Positions 1-10,123 of a DNA stretch of 59,437 bases are shown in pieces. Made by a program: the position numbers and the translations under genes. The notes beneath the pieces are model-generated. The model saw nothing but the letters and a program-made list of their open reading frames with translations. It was not told the origin of the DNA and did not search any database. The DNA is taken from contig JANBPK010000768.1 of the NCBI GenBank assembly GCA_027579435.1, positions 1 through 59,437 on the forward strand, given 5' to 3'. Numbering within the stretch: the first letter of the stretch is position 1; each line of letters starts with the position of its first letter. Source of the stretch: Candolleomyces eurysporus. Lineage: Eukaryota; Basidiomycota; Agaricomycetes; Agaricales; Psathyrellaceae.

Positions 1-621
1 TTCGAAACAGGCTCCGGTGAGACCTTTCGCCGCTTCTTCTGTGGCTCCCCGCCCCGCAACAGAGCAGCCAACGGATCCGGTAGGTCGGAATTGTTGTCGT
101 CCGAAACTGCGTCTGGGTATTTCCGTTTACCATTGGCCTGGGCGGGTGAAGCAGAGTAACCTGGAGGTGTCGGTGAACGTGGGGGTGAAGGCGAAGCACT
201 CTCGGACTTGATCGCAGGCGCAGCTACGTTGGACCTCTCGCGACGCACTGTCGGGGTGGACGTCGTCGCCGTTCGGTTTGAAATGGTTGAAGTTCTGGGA
301 GTCTTCGATGATTTAGCGGCTATGGAATACACTTTAGTAGACCCTTCACCTAGCATGATAGATTCTATACCCACATTTCTTGCGTCGCTTCGATGCCTGC
401 TTGTCCTTCCACTCCTGGACCACATCGGGGGTAACGTCGCTCTTCTTGACCCAGCTATTACCCCATGGCTTGTTGGTTTTGGGGTCTATACCAGCCCACT
501 TGACCTTGTACTGGCCGTCTTTCTCCCCAAGAATTCCAACGATCTCCCAAAGATTCTCGTCGTCCCCGGATTGATAGACGAACTGAGACTCTTCGGAATT
601 TGGTTCGGCGTCAGAGGCCAT
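1..621 (-). CDS. Chromodomain protein, 5' part (runs off the window)
   Basis: Exon 1 is 375-621, the intron 320-374 (55 nt, GT...AG), and exon 2 stays open to base 1, so the C-terminus lies outside the window. The start at 621 opens MASDAEPNSEESQFVYQSGD and leads directly into a chromodomain-like segment (about residues 24-75) with aromatic-cage-type residues in WEIVGILG, YKVKWAGID and WGNSWVKKSDV. After the intron the protein becomes Ser/Thr/Pro/Lys-rich and disordered (TPRTSTISNRTATT, SPSPPRSPTPPGY) and ends here in a basic KKRRKV patch that could act as a nuclear localisation signal. Chromodomains bind methylated histone tails; chromo segments of this layout also occur in nuclear BRCT proteins and in retroelement integrases. 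The ordinary spliced gene structure argues for a host nuclear protein, but the domain that would name it is not in the window. Confidence 0.7.
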
Positions 622-1184
622 TTACCAGATGAGCACCCCGTAGAAGTTATGTTCCCGTTTGGGGCCAACGGGAGCAGTCAGTGGCGGTGGGTGGTGGTAT
701 GGATTGAAGCGACTTGGACGTGACAAGCGATGACCGACCGCGTTGGGAACGGCGAGGCATCAGTAATCCTTACGTAATATGATCTCACGCCCGATAAACG
801 CGAAGTCTTTTCGGCTCCCCGCGCTTCTTCCTTCCAAAGTTCCATTGGTCCTGTCAGAGTAGGAGTGGCTGTGATAAGCTGATACCATGATGTAAGTCTA
901 CTGAGGAACAGAGATTTTTCTTCTGCCTTTGTCCAAGACTTGTTGTCAAGTCACAAACTTTGTTGTCCTCTTTGACTGAACTTGCGTGTTATGGGCCGTC
1001 GTGTCGTGCGGCATATTCCGAGGACTCAAGGGGGTTCATAGCCCTTGGGAAGTGCTCTTGTATTTTTCTACTCTAAAATCATAAATATAATAAATTCATT
1101 ATGCTCAAACTGAACCTTCAGTGTTTGAAATGCAATGAAAAGACTTGCACATAGCGAGGTTTGAACACAAAGCTACAGACATGG
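622..1184. other. Intergenic, no gene recognised
   Basis: This is the 5' flank of the chromodomain gene followed by an AT-rich stretch. I see no coding pattern, RNA gene or clear repeat. The retroelement remnant begins at its right edge; no LTR is recognisable. Confidence 0.4.
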
Positions 1185-2248
1185 TCACATGATACACAAG
1201 TCACTGGGTCTTCTAAGCTTGTATTCTTGGCACTGGGTACCTGCACCATACAAGTACCTGAGGATAGAGTCCTCAGAATTGGTCATTCTCCAAGGTTGCG
1301 CAGGTACGGGCAGCGGATTCAATAAACTATACAGCTTCTGATTGGACGGCTTTGAGCATTTACAGGTGATGCACAAGTCACAATAGGACTGAATATCGGA
1401 GACCATTGTCTTCCACCAGCAGTAATCACAAAGGTAATCAGTGGTTTTTCTCGGTCCTAGGTGAGCAAGAATAGAGTGAGCTTCTGAGATGACAATCTTG
1501 CAAATATTTTGACCGTTGTATTCGATTTTCAGAATACACAGGAGAGTCTGGTCAAGCCTCTGAAGGTAAATCAATCTGTCTTCCACTACGAAGTTTCTGA
1601 AGTGTCTGCTATCTCATATCAAAGAATGGATCTTCCGAATATTTCCCTTTCAGGAACTTGTTTAGGTCAAAGCTAGGGTCACCATTGTGTACAATGTCAA
1701 TGAGTGAAGGCGCCGCTGGGGACTCATTTTCTTGATCTGGGGCAGGTTTAGCCTGGCAAGCGGGAATTCTGATGATGAACTTCTTGCGGCTGCTACTCTT
1801 GACATTGACTGTGTCTTTTTTGCTAGTCCCCTCACTCCCACCCTCCTTTTGTTCCTTAGGGCCTTTAAGGACGGAATATGGAGCCACTCTAGCAGCAAAC
1901 TCACAACCAGTCTCTGGGCAACCAGTTTCAGCAGGTGGTGTATCAGGTCTTCTTTGAGACCACTTGGGCCTTAGTGCAACAGCATTCATGCCCTCTGCAC
2001 CAACAAGGACAGGCATCAAGATCAAATGGGCAGTGATGGAGTTGTTGTCAATGACATCATGATATGTATATTCGCTATGCACACATACCATTCCTGGAGA
2101 ATCAAAGGAGTAGAGGCGGGACAAAGTGTCGGAGACGATGTTCTCAGTGCCAGGTACATAGATTGCCTCAAAATCAAACTGAGATATCTTCTCTAGCCAC
2201 CTGGCTTGGCGGCCAAACAAGTTCTTCTGCTTTAGCAGGTGAATTAGA
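1185..2248 (-). mobile_element. Ty3/gypsy retrotransposon pol remnant
   Basis: Read on the minus strand, 2248-1609 begins with the end of an RNase H domain (LIHLLKQKN, FGRQARWLEKISQFDFEA, VPGTENIVSDTLSRL). A spacer follows, and after a frame change at about 1600-1610 the integrase zinc-binding segment appears (HSILAHLG, then CDLCITCKCSKP), with LNPLPVPAQPW after it. This order is that of a Ty3/gypsy polyprotein. Reverse transcriptase, the rest of the integrase and LTRs are absent. The homology stops abruptly at the N at 2249, where the next bases no longer encode RNase H, so that point is either a deletion edge or an assembly join. The element is dead. Confidence 0.8.
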
Positions 2249-2645
2249 NCCCTTGTTCCGAGGCATTTTGACTCGGGTACATTGTACCTGGGTCAGAGGC
2301 GCCAAGCCGGTGCACTGCCGGTCGCATCACTTCGGCCGGGTTTTCCCGCTTTTCCTGTTTCTTTGCATCGGCCCGAGTTTCCGTTCTGCAGACGGTCGCT
2401 GTTGCACACCCACTTCACCGGTTCACCTGTTCCTCTGTATTCAGAGCGTGCCCTCGGCCTTTAATACAGCGTTCAACATGAGCATCAGTAGTACTGTATG
2501 TAAATATCAATGCCAAAAAAAAAGGAATGTGGAACTGTAGGTCGGTCAAGTCCTAAGTCACCCTCTACTCGAGTTTCACAGTGCGGCGGTCGCCATGCAG
2601 CGATGCCTGCCAAAGTAACCCCCTGGCATACCTTTCATTGCAGGA

Positions 2646-3287
2646 GTGTACGTGCACGTACCATCAACTGAGCGCATTTTTGAAGCCCTGACGTTTGCTG
2701 TTTCTGCTGTTTTCTCTCTCTTTCAGGAGCGTAGCCTCCACGTTCGTTCGAGGGACGTTGTCGACAGAGGCAGGTGCCCAGGTGTGTGTGTCAAATTTTC
2801 TATCGGTCTCCCGTTTACAGAGACGTATTACTATCAGGCGGCGTCTGTCACAGTCACTCAAGCCTTGTCCACTGTCATGCCCATGCTACTCGCTTCCACC
2901 AATACCGCCCAGATGAACGCCATTTCCTCAAGCACCGTTTACTGCTACTACCCGAATTTGTGCTACAGTGCGGTTGGACTTCAATCAAACCTCGCACGGT
3001 ACATATTGCCGGTTCGGGACGATGCTCCTTTCAAGATCAGGAACGACAACCAGGGATGGGACGCTCGGTGTGGAGCGACATGCCCTTCACAATACAGAAA
3101 GACACGAAGCGATGTGGGAGTTGCGTCGTTTAGGTGGAATCCTGTTGTGACCGTCCCCGATTCTCGTCATTTGGCGACTGATTACTTGGTCTCAGAGACT
3201 CTCTGCAAGTGGCGCTTGTCAAAAGCATGCCGGAACAAAAATTGTGCTCATTACAATCCGGATCCACGTCGTAGTAGGATGTGTTAA
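2646..3287 (+). CDS. Uncharacterised ORF, 213 codons
   Basis: An uninterrupted frame of 213 codons begins MYVHVPSTERIFEAL and ends with a Cys-rich tail (KACRNKNCAHYNPD, then RSRMC). I recognise no family. It is longer than expected by chance in one place, but not decisively so for a window this size. No TATA box, introns or codon pattern confirm it. It lies between retroelement debris and another weak ORF, so it may be a fragment of a mobile-element gene. Confidence 0.25.
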   Translation: MYVHVPSTERIFEALTFAVSAVFSLFQERSLHVRSRDVVDRGRCPGVCVKFSIGLPFTETYYYQAASVTVTQALSTVMPMLLASTNTAQMNAISSSTVYCYYPNLCYSAVGLQSNLARYILPVRDDAPFKIRNDNQGWDARCGATCPSQYRKTRSDVGVASFRWNPVVTVPDSRHLATDYLVSETLCKWRLSKACRNKNCAHYNPDPRRSRMC

Positions 3288-3423
3288 TTAAATATTCATG
3301 ATATAAGATGAAGAATTTTAATTTATTTACAACGCGCTCACCGGTTCAAGGGAGCCAATGAGAGGCAAAATGCCTCGGACAACCTGCCGCGCGCAGCGAC
3401 GGCCCACTTCCAATGTCTACTTG

Positions 3424-3429
3424 TATAAA
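3424..3429 (+). promoter_or_regulatory. TATA-like box
   Basis: TATAAA in the context TTGTATAAAC, 36 bases before the ATG at 3465. It is the main support for the following ORF being transcribed. Confidence 0.35.
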
Positions 3430-3464
3430 CCTCACCAACCAGCACTAGTCCTTTTCTCTAGTGA

Positions 3465-3908
3465 ATGACCATAGCCGTTTACACCAAGACCAAAGTCGAC
3501 TCCAACTACCTAATCACATACGTCCGGATTTACTTTATCCTCTCTGAAGAGGTTAAGATCCGTCTCGGATCATTCATAGTGCATAATCTTGTCAACGATA
3601 TACTGAACGCTGCAGAATCTGCTATACAATGCCCTCCAAGTTCTGAGGAGCTTGCTGCCGCTATTGCCCTTCTCGACCAGAAGTATTCCGCCCAGCCCTC
3701 AGAGGTCCTCCAACATCTTTGGTCCCTCTCGAACGCCGAACCACTCAACTTCATCCGATCTGCTCCTTCAACTGTTGCTATTTTGCTGCACCAGCAATCC
3801 CCTGTTGACCTTCGACTTGCGAAGCGAAAGCAAGTTACATCCGACCCAGATCAACCCCAAGGTGGCGATCCCAACCCCGACCAATCCTCTGGCCCTTCAA
3901 CCCTCTGA
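3465..3908 (+). CDS. Hypothetical protein, 147 aa
   Basis: The frame starts 36 bases after a TATA-like box. The middle (about residues 28-105) looks protein-like: SEEVKIRLGSFIVHNLVNDI and LAAAIALLDQKYSA suggest amphipathic helices, and PSEVLQHLWSLSNAEPLNF resembles a Gag-type or adaptor helix. The end is Pro/Asp/Gln-rich (SDPDQPQGGDPNPDQ). A second open frame (3652-4185) overlaps and continues beyond the stop, so a frameshift or intron near 3900 joining a longer product is possible. I do not recognise a family. The proximity of retroelement remnants makes a Gag-like origin conceivable, without proof. Confidence 0.3.
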   Translation: MTIAVYTKTKVDSNYLITYVRIYFILSEEVKIRLGSFIVHNLVNDILNAAESAIQCPPSSEELAAAIALLDQKYSAQPSEVLQHLWSLSNAEPLNFIRSAPSTVAILLHQQSPVDLRLAKRKQVTSDPDQPQGGDPNPDQSSGPSTL

Positions 3909-4602
3909 AGGAAGGATCTCCCCGCTCATATTCAAGGAAGACCTTTCCTCCCCCAGGATACTCAAGTTCCATTTCTGGCATCTCTGCCTCCACGTCCATG
4001 AAAACCCCCAGATCGTGCATTGGGCAGTGTTCACAGCAGCCCAACAGATCATCCTCGGAACCACCCCGTCGTTCACAGAAACCCTGACCCCGGCTCTTGG
4101 CCCCCTTCACCTCGCTTGCGTAACTGAGTTAAGCAAGCCCGTAACAGCACCAACCCTGGTGTCATGGAGATTCACCTTTCCATAGTCCCTCAGTGTTTGC
4201 ACACAAAGCATGGTCTTAATGTTCCAGCCATTCTTATGATTGGCCTTGGAGGTGCATCTTCCGTGAGTCATTTTTAGCGCCTTTCAGTAAATGGTTAGGG
4301 ATTGCATTTTCCATTTGCTTGTCCTTTCCCTTTCCTTTCCCTTTCTTATCTTATCTTCATTCTTTTACTATTGTATTCCTTTTTTCTGTCAATCTCCACC
4401 CGCCAAATTGGTACCATCCCTCGCTGACACAGTGGAACCTGCAACGTCTTCAGTACTCGTTTCTCCCTCCTGGTTTTTCGGCTTTCCTATGCCCAGAAAA
4501 GTTTTGAAGCCTCTTTTAACATTCTTACCCATCTTCTGCACACCCTCTTCCGCTCTGTCAACCCCCTCTACGACTCGTACTTTGAATCGGCCCAGTTCTG
4601 CT

Positions 4603-4723
4603 GGGGGGGTTGACTGCCATCGGGGCCTGGCGTCGCAGCATGAGACGAGATTGGCGTGTTGTGCTCTGGATTGTCAGGAGGTCCAAAATTGCCTCGCCCT
4701 CCAGAATGAGTAGATNCAGCCAT
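4603..4723 (-). pseudogene. NLR copy 1: 5' fragment of the NACHT-WD40 gene
   Basis: The 40 codons read from the ATG at 4723 match the N-termini of the genes starting at 9723 and 21841 (MA.STHSGG, PDNPE, TPGPDGSQPP). Homology ends at a G-run near 4603-4610, where the other copies continue into TSKGF, and unrelated sequence follows. The 5' untranslated and upstream sequence is also shared, including the bases around 4750-4900. This is a truncated duplicate with only the first codons and promoter region left. Confidence 0.75.
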
Positions 4724-5119
4724 ATCAATNGGTTAGTTGGTTGGTTNGNNNNACGCGGTTAGATCGCAAAGTTTTGACAGTGGATGGTGGTCCAAGTTCA
4801 AGTTGCGGCGAGGAAGCCTCGAGGCAGCTCTCATGGTGATCATCGACGCATCCCGTGACTCTGCGGTTAGGCGTCTGGATGTTAGTTCGGCCGATGCTCT
4901 GTCGGCCCAGCGCCGATGCGCTCTCGAAATTATCTGGAAAACTGCACGAATCGTGGGGTGGGTAAGACGTTGCAAAGATTCGTCATTGACGAGCGTAGTA
5001 ACACGCGAAACAAGAAGCACACATGTAAACGGTAGATAAAGCATAAAAAATGCATGGGTATTGAATCTCCAGACAGCGAACGGAAAACGAAAGATAGTCC
5101 GCCACCCGAGATGCAAGGC

Positions 5120-5640
5120 TCAAGATACTGAACCTGAGGCACGTCGTCCGAGGAAGTCAAAGGTGACCCTACACCCAACGAACCGTCAGCTCGTCGCATC
5201 CAACTTAGTCGCAGAGAGGGAAAGAATAGACAAGAGCAGCATGTACCTTCTGCACTCTCGCCCATGATGAGAAGATATCTCAGACCTCTACAATATTCAA
5301 CTCCAACCCAAGCTCAGACTCGGTGTGGTGCCCAGTCTGTTATTCGAAGTGGTCGAAGTGGCCGTAGGGTCCATTTGCAAAGTTTGAGGATTTTGCCTCT
5401 GTCTGTGTATCGCGTGATTTGTCGAAGCCACTGGCGCAGAGGGTGGGGACGAAGTAGGCATCTACACGGGTGTAAAACTTAGTTTGGTGTGCATAGGTCA
5501 TAATGGGGAGAAGGAGACGAACCGGACGGTGACTCAGAGAATTTTACTCAGATAGCAAGCAGTTCACTGAATGTTGAGAGATTAGCTTTGCCAACGAGCT
5601 TGCAAAGCTTGCCACAACATGGTAGTAAGGTGCATTTTCT
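5120..5640 (-). pseudogene. Gene U, copy 1 (truncated)
   Basis: This is the third, shortest copy of the unidentified gene found upstream of both NLR genes (see 10124-11420 and 22228-23870). It keeps the segment matching SYDEVLVGSLANF (here YYHVVASFASSLAKL), a diverged stretch corresponding to the IMRYADE region, and the final exon with conserved VTFDFLGRRASGSVS and stop at 5122-5120. An in-frame TGA/TAA-type interruption appears after NCLLSE. The 5' exons are missing; homology fades near 5640. Confidence 0.5.
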
Positions 5641-5924
5641 GCTTGGACTCAAAATAAAGGGTCAAAAACCCTGCGTCAACCCAGTACTCACTTGTTAGAA
5701 TTTGGTGCAGAAGCCCTGGTGGCTACACAGTCTGTATTAGGTTATTTTGTAGTGTAGGGTTAGGGCTACCTGCCAGCTCATTACTGTAGCTCTCCCATCA
5801 ATGCATCTTGCCCTTGTACACTCTACTTGCTCTGTGGCCAATTCTGTGTCTGTGTGTGTGCCCCTCATCTCTCTCTATCCTGTGCTTTCTCCCTGCTATT
5901 CCCTTCCCACTTTAACACTCACTG

Positions 5925-6290
5925 ACCACACCCCAATAGCAATTGTGCTCAACATCAGTAAGAACCTGGCACCAAAAATGGAATTTAAGTATTTTAGAAT
6001 GACTGACAAGGACAAATTCAAGAAATCGCTTGAAGGTCAACTGTGAGGTCAGGATCCAGACAAACCAATATCAAATGAAGTAACATTCACCCACTGAATT
6101 GGAGGCCCTGTGAAAGTGATCAAGGAGATGATTGAGACTGATGTACCTACCAGCTCACCAATGGAAGATACAAATAGATGGTGGAACAAAGAGCTAGATG
6201 ATATAAGAGCCCAAAAGCAGAAGCCAAGTCACCTCCATGAGCTCTTTTGTGCAGCAAAGATTTATGGTAGTGTACAACAAATACTATACA
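5925..6290 (+). mobile_element. LINE (non-LTR retrotransposon) fragment
   Basis: Translation of the plus strand gives the end of an endonuclease/exonuclease/phosphatase domain, DHTPIAIVLNISKN, then FRMTDKDKFKKSLEGQL, a stop, and further on IETDVPTSSP and RWWNKELDDIRAQKQK. This is the hallmark linker between endonuclease and reverse transcriptase of fungal Tad1/CRE-like LINEs: the SDH-type active-site motif followed by WWNKEL. Two in-frame stops and the absence of reverse transcriptase show a dead fragment. It abuts the 3' end of NLR-1. Confidence 0.7.
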
Positions 6291-6347
6291 TACAAGTGTT
6301 TGAGAGAAATGACAGATATCTGGGGTATAAATCTGAGAGATTCTAAA

Positions 6348-9300
6348 CTAACTATGGATCTTTGCAACTTGAGAAATGTCAAGAGAATAGACTCTGCCAT
6401 TTGCACACCCAATGGCTGCAAGTAAAGATGTGGAGTCAAGAGATACTGTGGAAGCCTGCCAGCTTGATGGAAACCAGCAAATTGGAACCACAGTTAATGA
6501 CAGAGGTTGGCCAGTCAGTTTAACTTTGACCAATCCAGAAACAGAGGGGGCATGTTTTGTAAGGTGTGCATATAATGTTGAAGAGTGAACAAAAAGCATG
6601 AAAAGGGATTCACCTTCAAAGGTGGAAAGAAGGGTTCCAGCTTGGCTGTCCCACAGGTGCACTGTNTTGTCATNTGATGCAGATGCCAGCCTTTGCCCAT
6701 CANGTGAGAAGGCAACACTNTTTACCCNATTGGAATGGCCTTCAAGAGTGGCAAGAAGGGTTCCTGCTTGGCTGTCCCACAGGCACACTGTGTTGTCATA
6801 TGAAGCAGATGCAAGCCTTTGCCCATCAGGTGAGAAGGCAACACTGTTGACCCACTTAGAATGGCCCTGCAAAACTGCAAGCTCCAATGGCCATCTTGTA
6901 TCTCCTTTGTTGAAGCATACCCTGCTGTTCTCATTTCCATATACTTCTTGAATCATTGTTTCCTTTGGTGCCAGAGGTATGCAAGACCAATATATATGCA
7001 AAGGTGCTCTTTTGATAATGTTAGAATTCAGCAAAAGAAACCTCTGGCCATCTTGAAACATTTGTTTCAATAAGTCTGAGCTACTGCCAGTGCAACTTGC
7101 CTGGTGTTATTGTGATATATTTTAGTGATCATTTAATGGCTGAAACCATAGAAATTGACATACCAGTACAGTCAAGGCCCCTTTTAATGCAGTGTGTGCT
7201 GCATCCAGCTGTTTGATACAGGCCAATGCTTCCAGCCAGTGCAATAGATGCTCCTTTGAAAATTCTTTTAGCAGGGCCATGAGACTTGAGTCCATTATTT
7301 GAAGTTTGCTCAGGTGACCAGCCCAATAGTAGGCTGCATATTGCAATTCTTGTGAAATGTGTTCTGTACTTAGGCCTCCTTGTAATAAATCATCCAGGTC
7401 CTTAAACTGGTCCTTGGAGGGCACAGGCACCTGACAAATATTGAATTTGAGTTGCCTGTTCATCACTTGCAGGCAATACTTGGCCAAGTTCAAATGATGC
7501 TCCTCTTCTACAATTTGGAATTCAAGAGGGCAAGAGGAGCCAGTGATAAAGTCAGGAAAGGATTTGTGGTGCACCTTGTAGGTCAGAGCTGAGCCTTCAT
7601 CCAATGGAGCAAGAATTGAATGCAGGTTTCCCAAAGTGCCTTTGATAGCACCTTGTTTCTCAACCAATAGGCTTGCCAAAGCTGTGACAGAAAGAGGAGC
7701 CTGAAGAACTAGAATGGCACCAACAATTTTTTTGAATTGACTGAGCCAGATCTCTGCATCTTTCTCAGGCTTGGCAGATTCAAGCACATGGAGATACAAT
7801 CCATCCAGTTGGGATAGTGAGCCAGGACCAGATTTCAAGTCCAGAAGACTTGCAAGTTGTCTTCCAGGATTCAGATGCTGTCCATCAAGTATGAATTTGA
7901 CAGCAGTGGATGCATAAATAAAGAGTTTCCCAGACAGCTTTACAAGTTTAGCCTTGTCCTCTGCTGTTGGTTGCCAACAGGTATCATATGGGTCCCCTAG
8001 AGCTTTCTGGATTTGGCAGGGAGACAAACAGTAAGTGACATATAGAGAGATATCATGCTCCACTATCAGGTCTTCTATTTCCTGAAGATGGAAGATATTT
8101 GCTCCTTGTCTGCCTACATAATTGCTTCTCAGTATCCGCTCTGGGCGACTGGTAAGGAATACCTTGACATTAGGCAACTGAGAGATCGAGAAGATAAGGT
8201 TGAGAACTGCTGAGGCATCTGGCTCCACACATTCATCCAGAGCATCAATGACCAGAACAAGTGGGGTTGCTCTTTGCTCAAGCAGTGGATACAGCGGCTT
8301 GGCCACAAGCAAGTTGAACTGCTGAGTGAGAACTTTGTCTAGAGCTTCAGGGCTGCTAGTAATGGCGGCTGCAATGGCCTTTCCATATGATGCATGATAG
8401 CGAGCCAGCTGGTATGCGATGGTGTGCACAAAGCCCAAAGATGTTTTTCGATCCTCCTGATCTCGAGAAAAGAAGAAGGTAGCCCCAAGACAGTTGATGG
8501 TGGGGTCTGCAGCACGTTGTGCCACAGTCATAGCCACTGTAGACTTTCCAATCCCAGCAATCCCGTCAAGAATATACAGTGGAGGATTATGGCCATCAGC
8601 AGTGGCACCAATCATCCAGCGCCCAACGTTAGCCAACAGGGTGGAGCGGGTGCCCTCAAAGCATGGCATGATCTTGGTCGCAACCGCCTGTGAGTCGTAA
8701 GCAGCGCCAGGAACCCGCTTGAGTCGGTCAAGAGTAGAATTCTGCTTGCCCAGTTAATGAATTTCTTGATGAACAGACAGAGAACAAACCTCAGAGTGCC
8801 CTGCCTGGTCCCGAACAGCGCTGAGGATGTCAGCCAAGACAATTGTTCCTGCAATATGATTTTCGATCTACCAAGGATGAATCACCTCAGCAAAGATCGT
8901 ATAGCAGTGTCATAGAAACCTACCCAAAAGCAGCGCAAGAGTTCATCGAGGCTCTTATTTGCCTCCTTGAGAACTTCAACATTATCCTCCGCCAGCACAT
9001 ACGCCGTAAATCCCGTTGACCTTTCCTTGTTTGCAGTCTCCAAAGTGGCCCATATCCCCCTGAAGCCAGACCCCAGTTACTGGAAGTTAGACCGAGTATT
9101 CGAAGAAAAATACGTACTCCACAAGACGTCCAATGCTATCGATCAGATCCTTCGACAGGGACGTTGTATCCTTCCCTTTGATAACGTTTACAATGCTGGA
9201 ACCCAAGAGGTTGCAACGTTTCTTCAGAATCTCCACCTCTTCCTTGTTTGAGTCGACTTTCTATGCAACGCTTGAGCGACGTGCACGAAACAAAAATAGA

Positions 9301-9723
9301 ATTTACGCATACCTCAATGACGTCCACCACTTTCAGCAATGCTTCCGCCGGACCCTTGAACGGCTCTGGAACGAGAGTAGCAGCGATACCCAGTGCAGTC
9401 TTGAATGTCCCCATCGCAATGGCCCGGACTTTGGAGGAACCCCCAGCATCTTGAGGCGTTGTTTCCCCCTCTCCCTCGGCCTTCGGCTTGCCTTGATCGA
9501 ACAACGACTTGATACGCTTATCCGCCTTGTCCATGCCCCTTTCCACCTTAGCCTTCCCTTTGTCATACTTCTTCCCCACCCATCCTCTAAATCCCTTGGA
9601 TGTACCGGGGGGTTGACTGCCATCGGTGCCTGGCGTCGCAGCGCGAGACGGGATCGGTGTGCTGCGCTCCGGATTGTCGGGAAGGCCACGATTGTCTCCT
9701 CCAGAGTGAGTAGATTCAGCCAT
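6348..9723 (-). CDS. NLR-1: helical-bundle/NACHT/WD40 receptor
   Basis: Six exons: 9313-9723, 9118-9242, 8924-9059, 8790-8867, 7164-8744 and 6348-7100, together 1027 aa; all splice sites are GT...AG and phases agree. Residues 1-110 are polar and basic ([20 protein letters not shown]). Residues about 110-250 form a predicted helical bundle ([35 protein letters not shown]) resembling the Cbl/MLKL N-terminal fold seen in many agaricomycete NLRs; in that family it can be a cell-death effector. NACHT follows: Walker [10 protein letters not shown], Walker [18 protein letters not shown] sensor. The sixth exon carries two WD40 repeats ([15 protein letters not shown]...[10 protein letters not shown]) and a conserved C-terminal tail ([21 protein letters not shown]). 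Signalling by ligand-driven NACHT oligomerisation is the family model, not shown here. A few Ns fall in the repeats. Confidence 0.85.
6617..6870 (-). repeat. WD40 repeat array of NLR-1, two 126-bp units
   Basis: Two consecutive 42-codon WD40 units that are nearly identical at DNA level to each other and to the ten units of NLR-2. Several positions are N, as expected if near-identical repeats or alleles were merged in assembly. Two blades cannot close a propeller, so the protein is either shortened, assembles blades with the C-terminal tail, or the array is collapsed. Confidence 0.8.
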
Positions 9724-10123
9724 ATCGGTACGTTGATAGGTTTGTTCGAAAAGCTCGGTTAGATCGCAAAGTGTCGACAGTGGATGGTGGTCCAAGTTCA
9801 AGTTGCGGTGAGAGCGCCCCGAAGCATTCCTGATGCTGATCATCGATGAGCATCCCGTGACTCTGCGGTTGGGCGTCTAACTTTGGGAGTCGAATTCGGC
9901 CGATGTTTCGCGAGAGCCGATTTACTCTCGAGGTAATCCCGATGGCTGACGAATCACAATTGAAAGATCTGATAAGATATCGCAAAACTCGTTATAATAA
10001 TCGTTAGCCCTCAAAACAACTAGGACTCTGGAAATAGTAGATACAGCGGATAGAGATATAGGATCGAATCTCCAAAACGGTAAACGTACATCGAGATCGA
10101 GTCCACGACTCAAGCCGCACGGC

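Noticed and set aside
208..723. 171-codon plus-strand frame at the left edge
   Set aside because: It is the antisense shadow of the chromodomain exons, whose motif and splice sites are clear.
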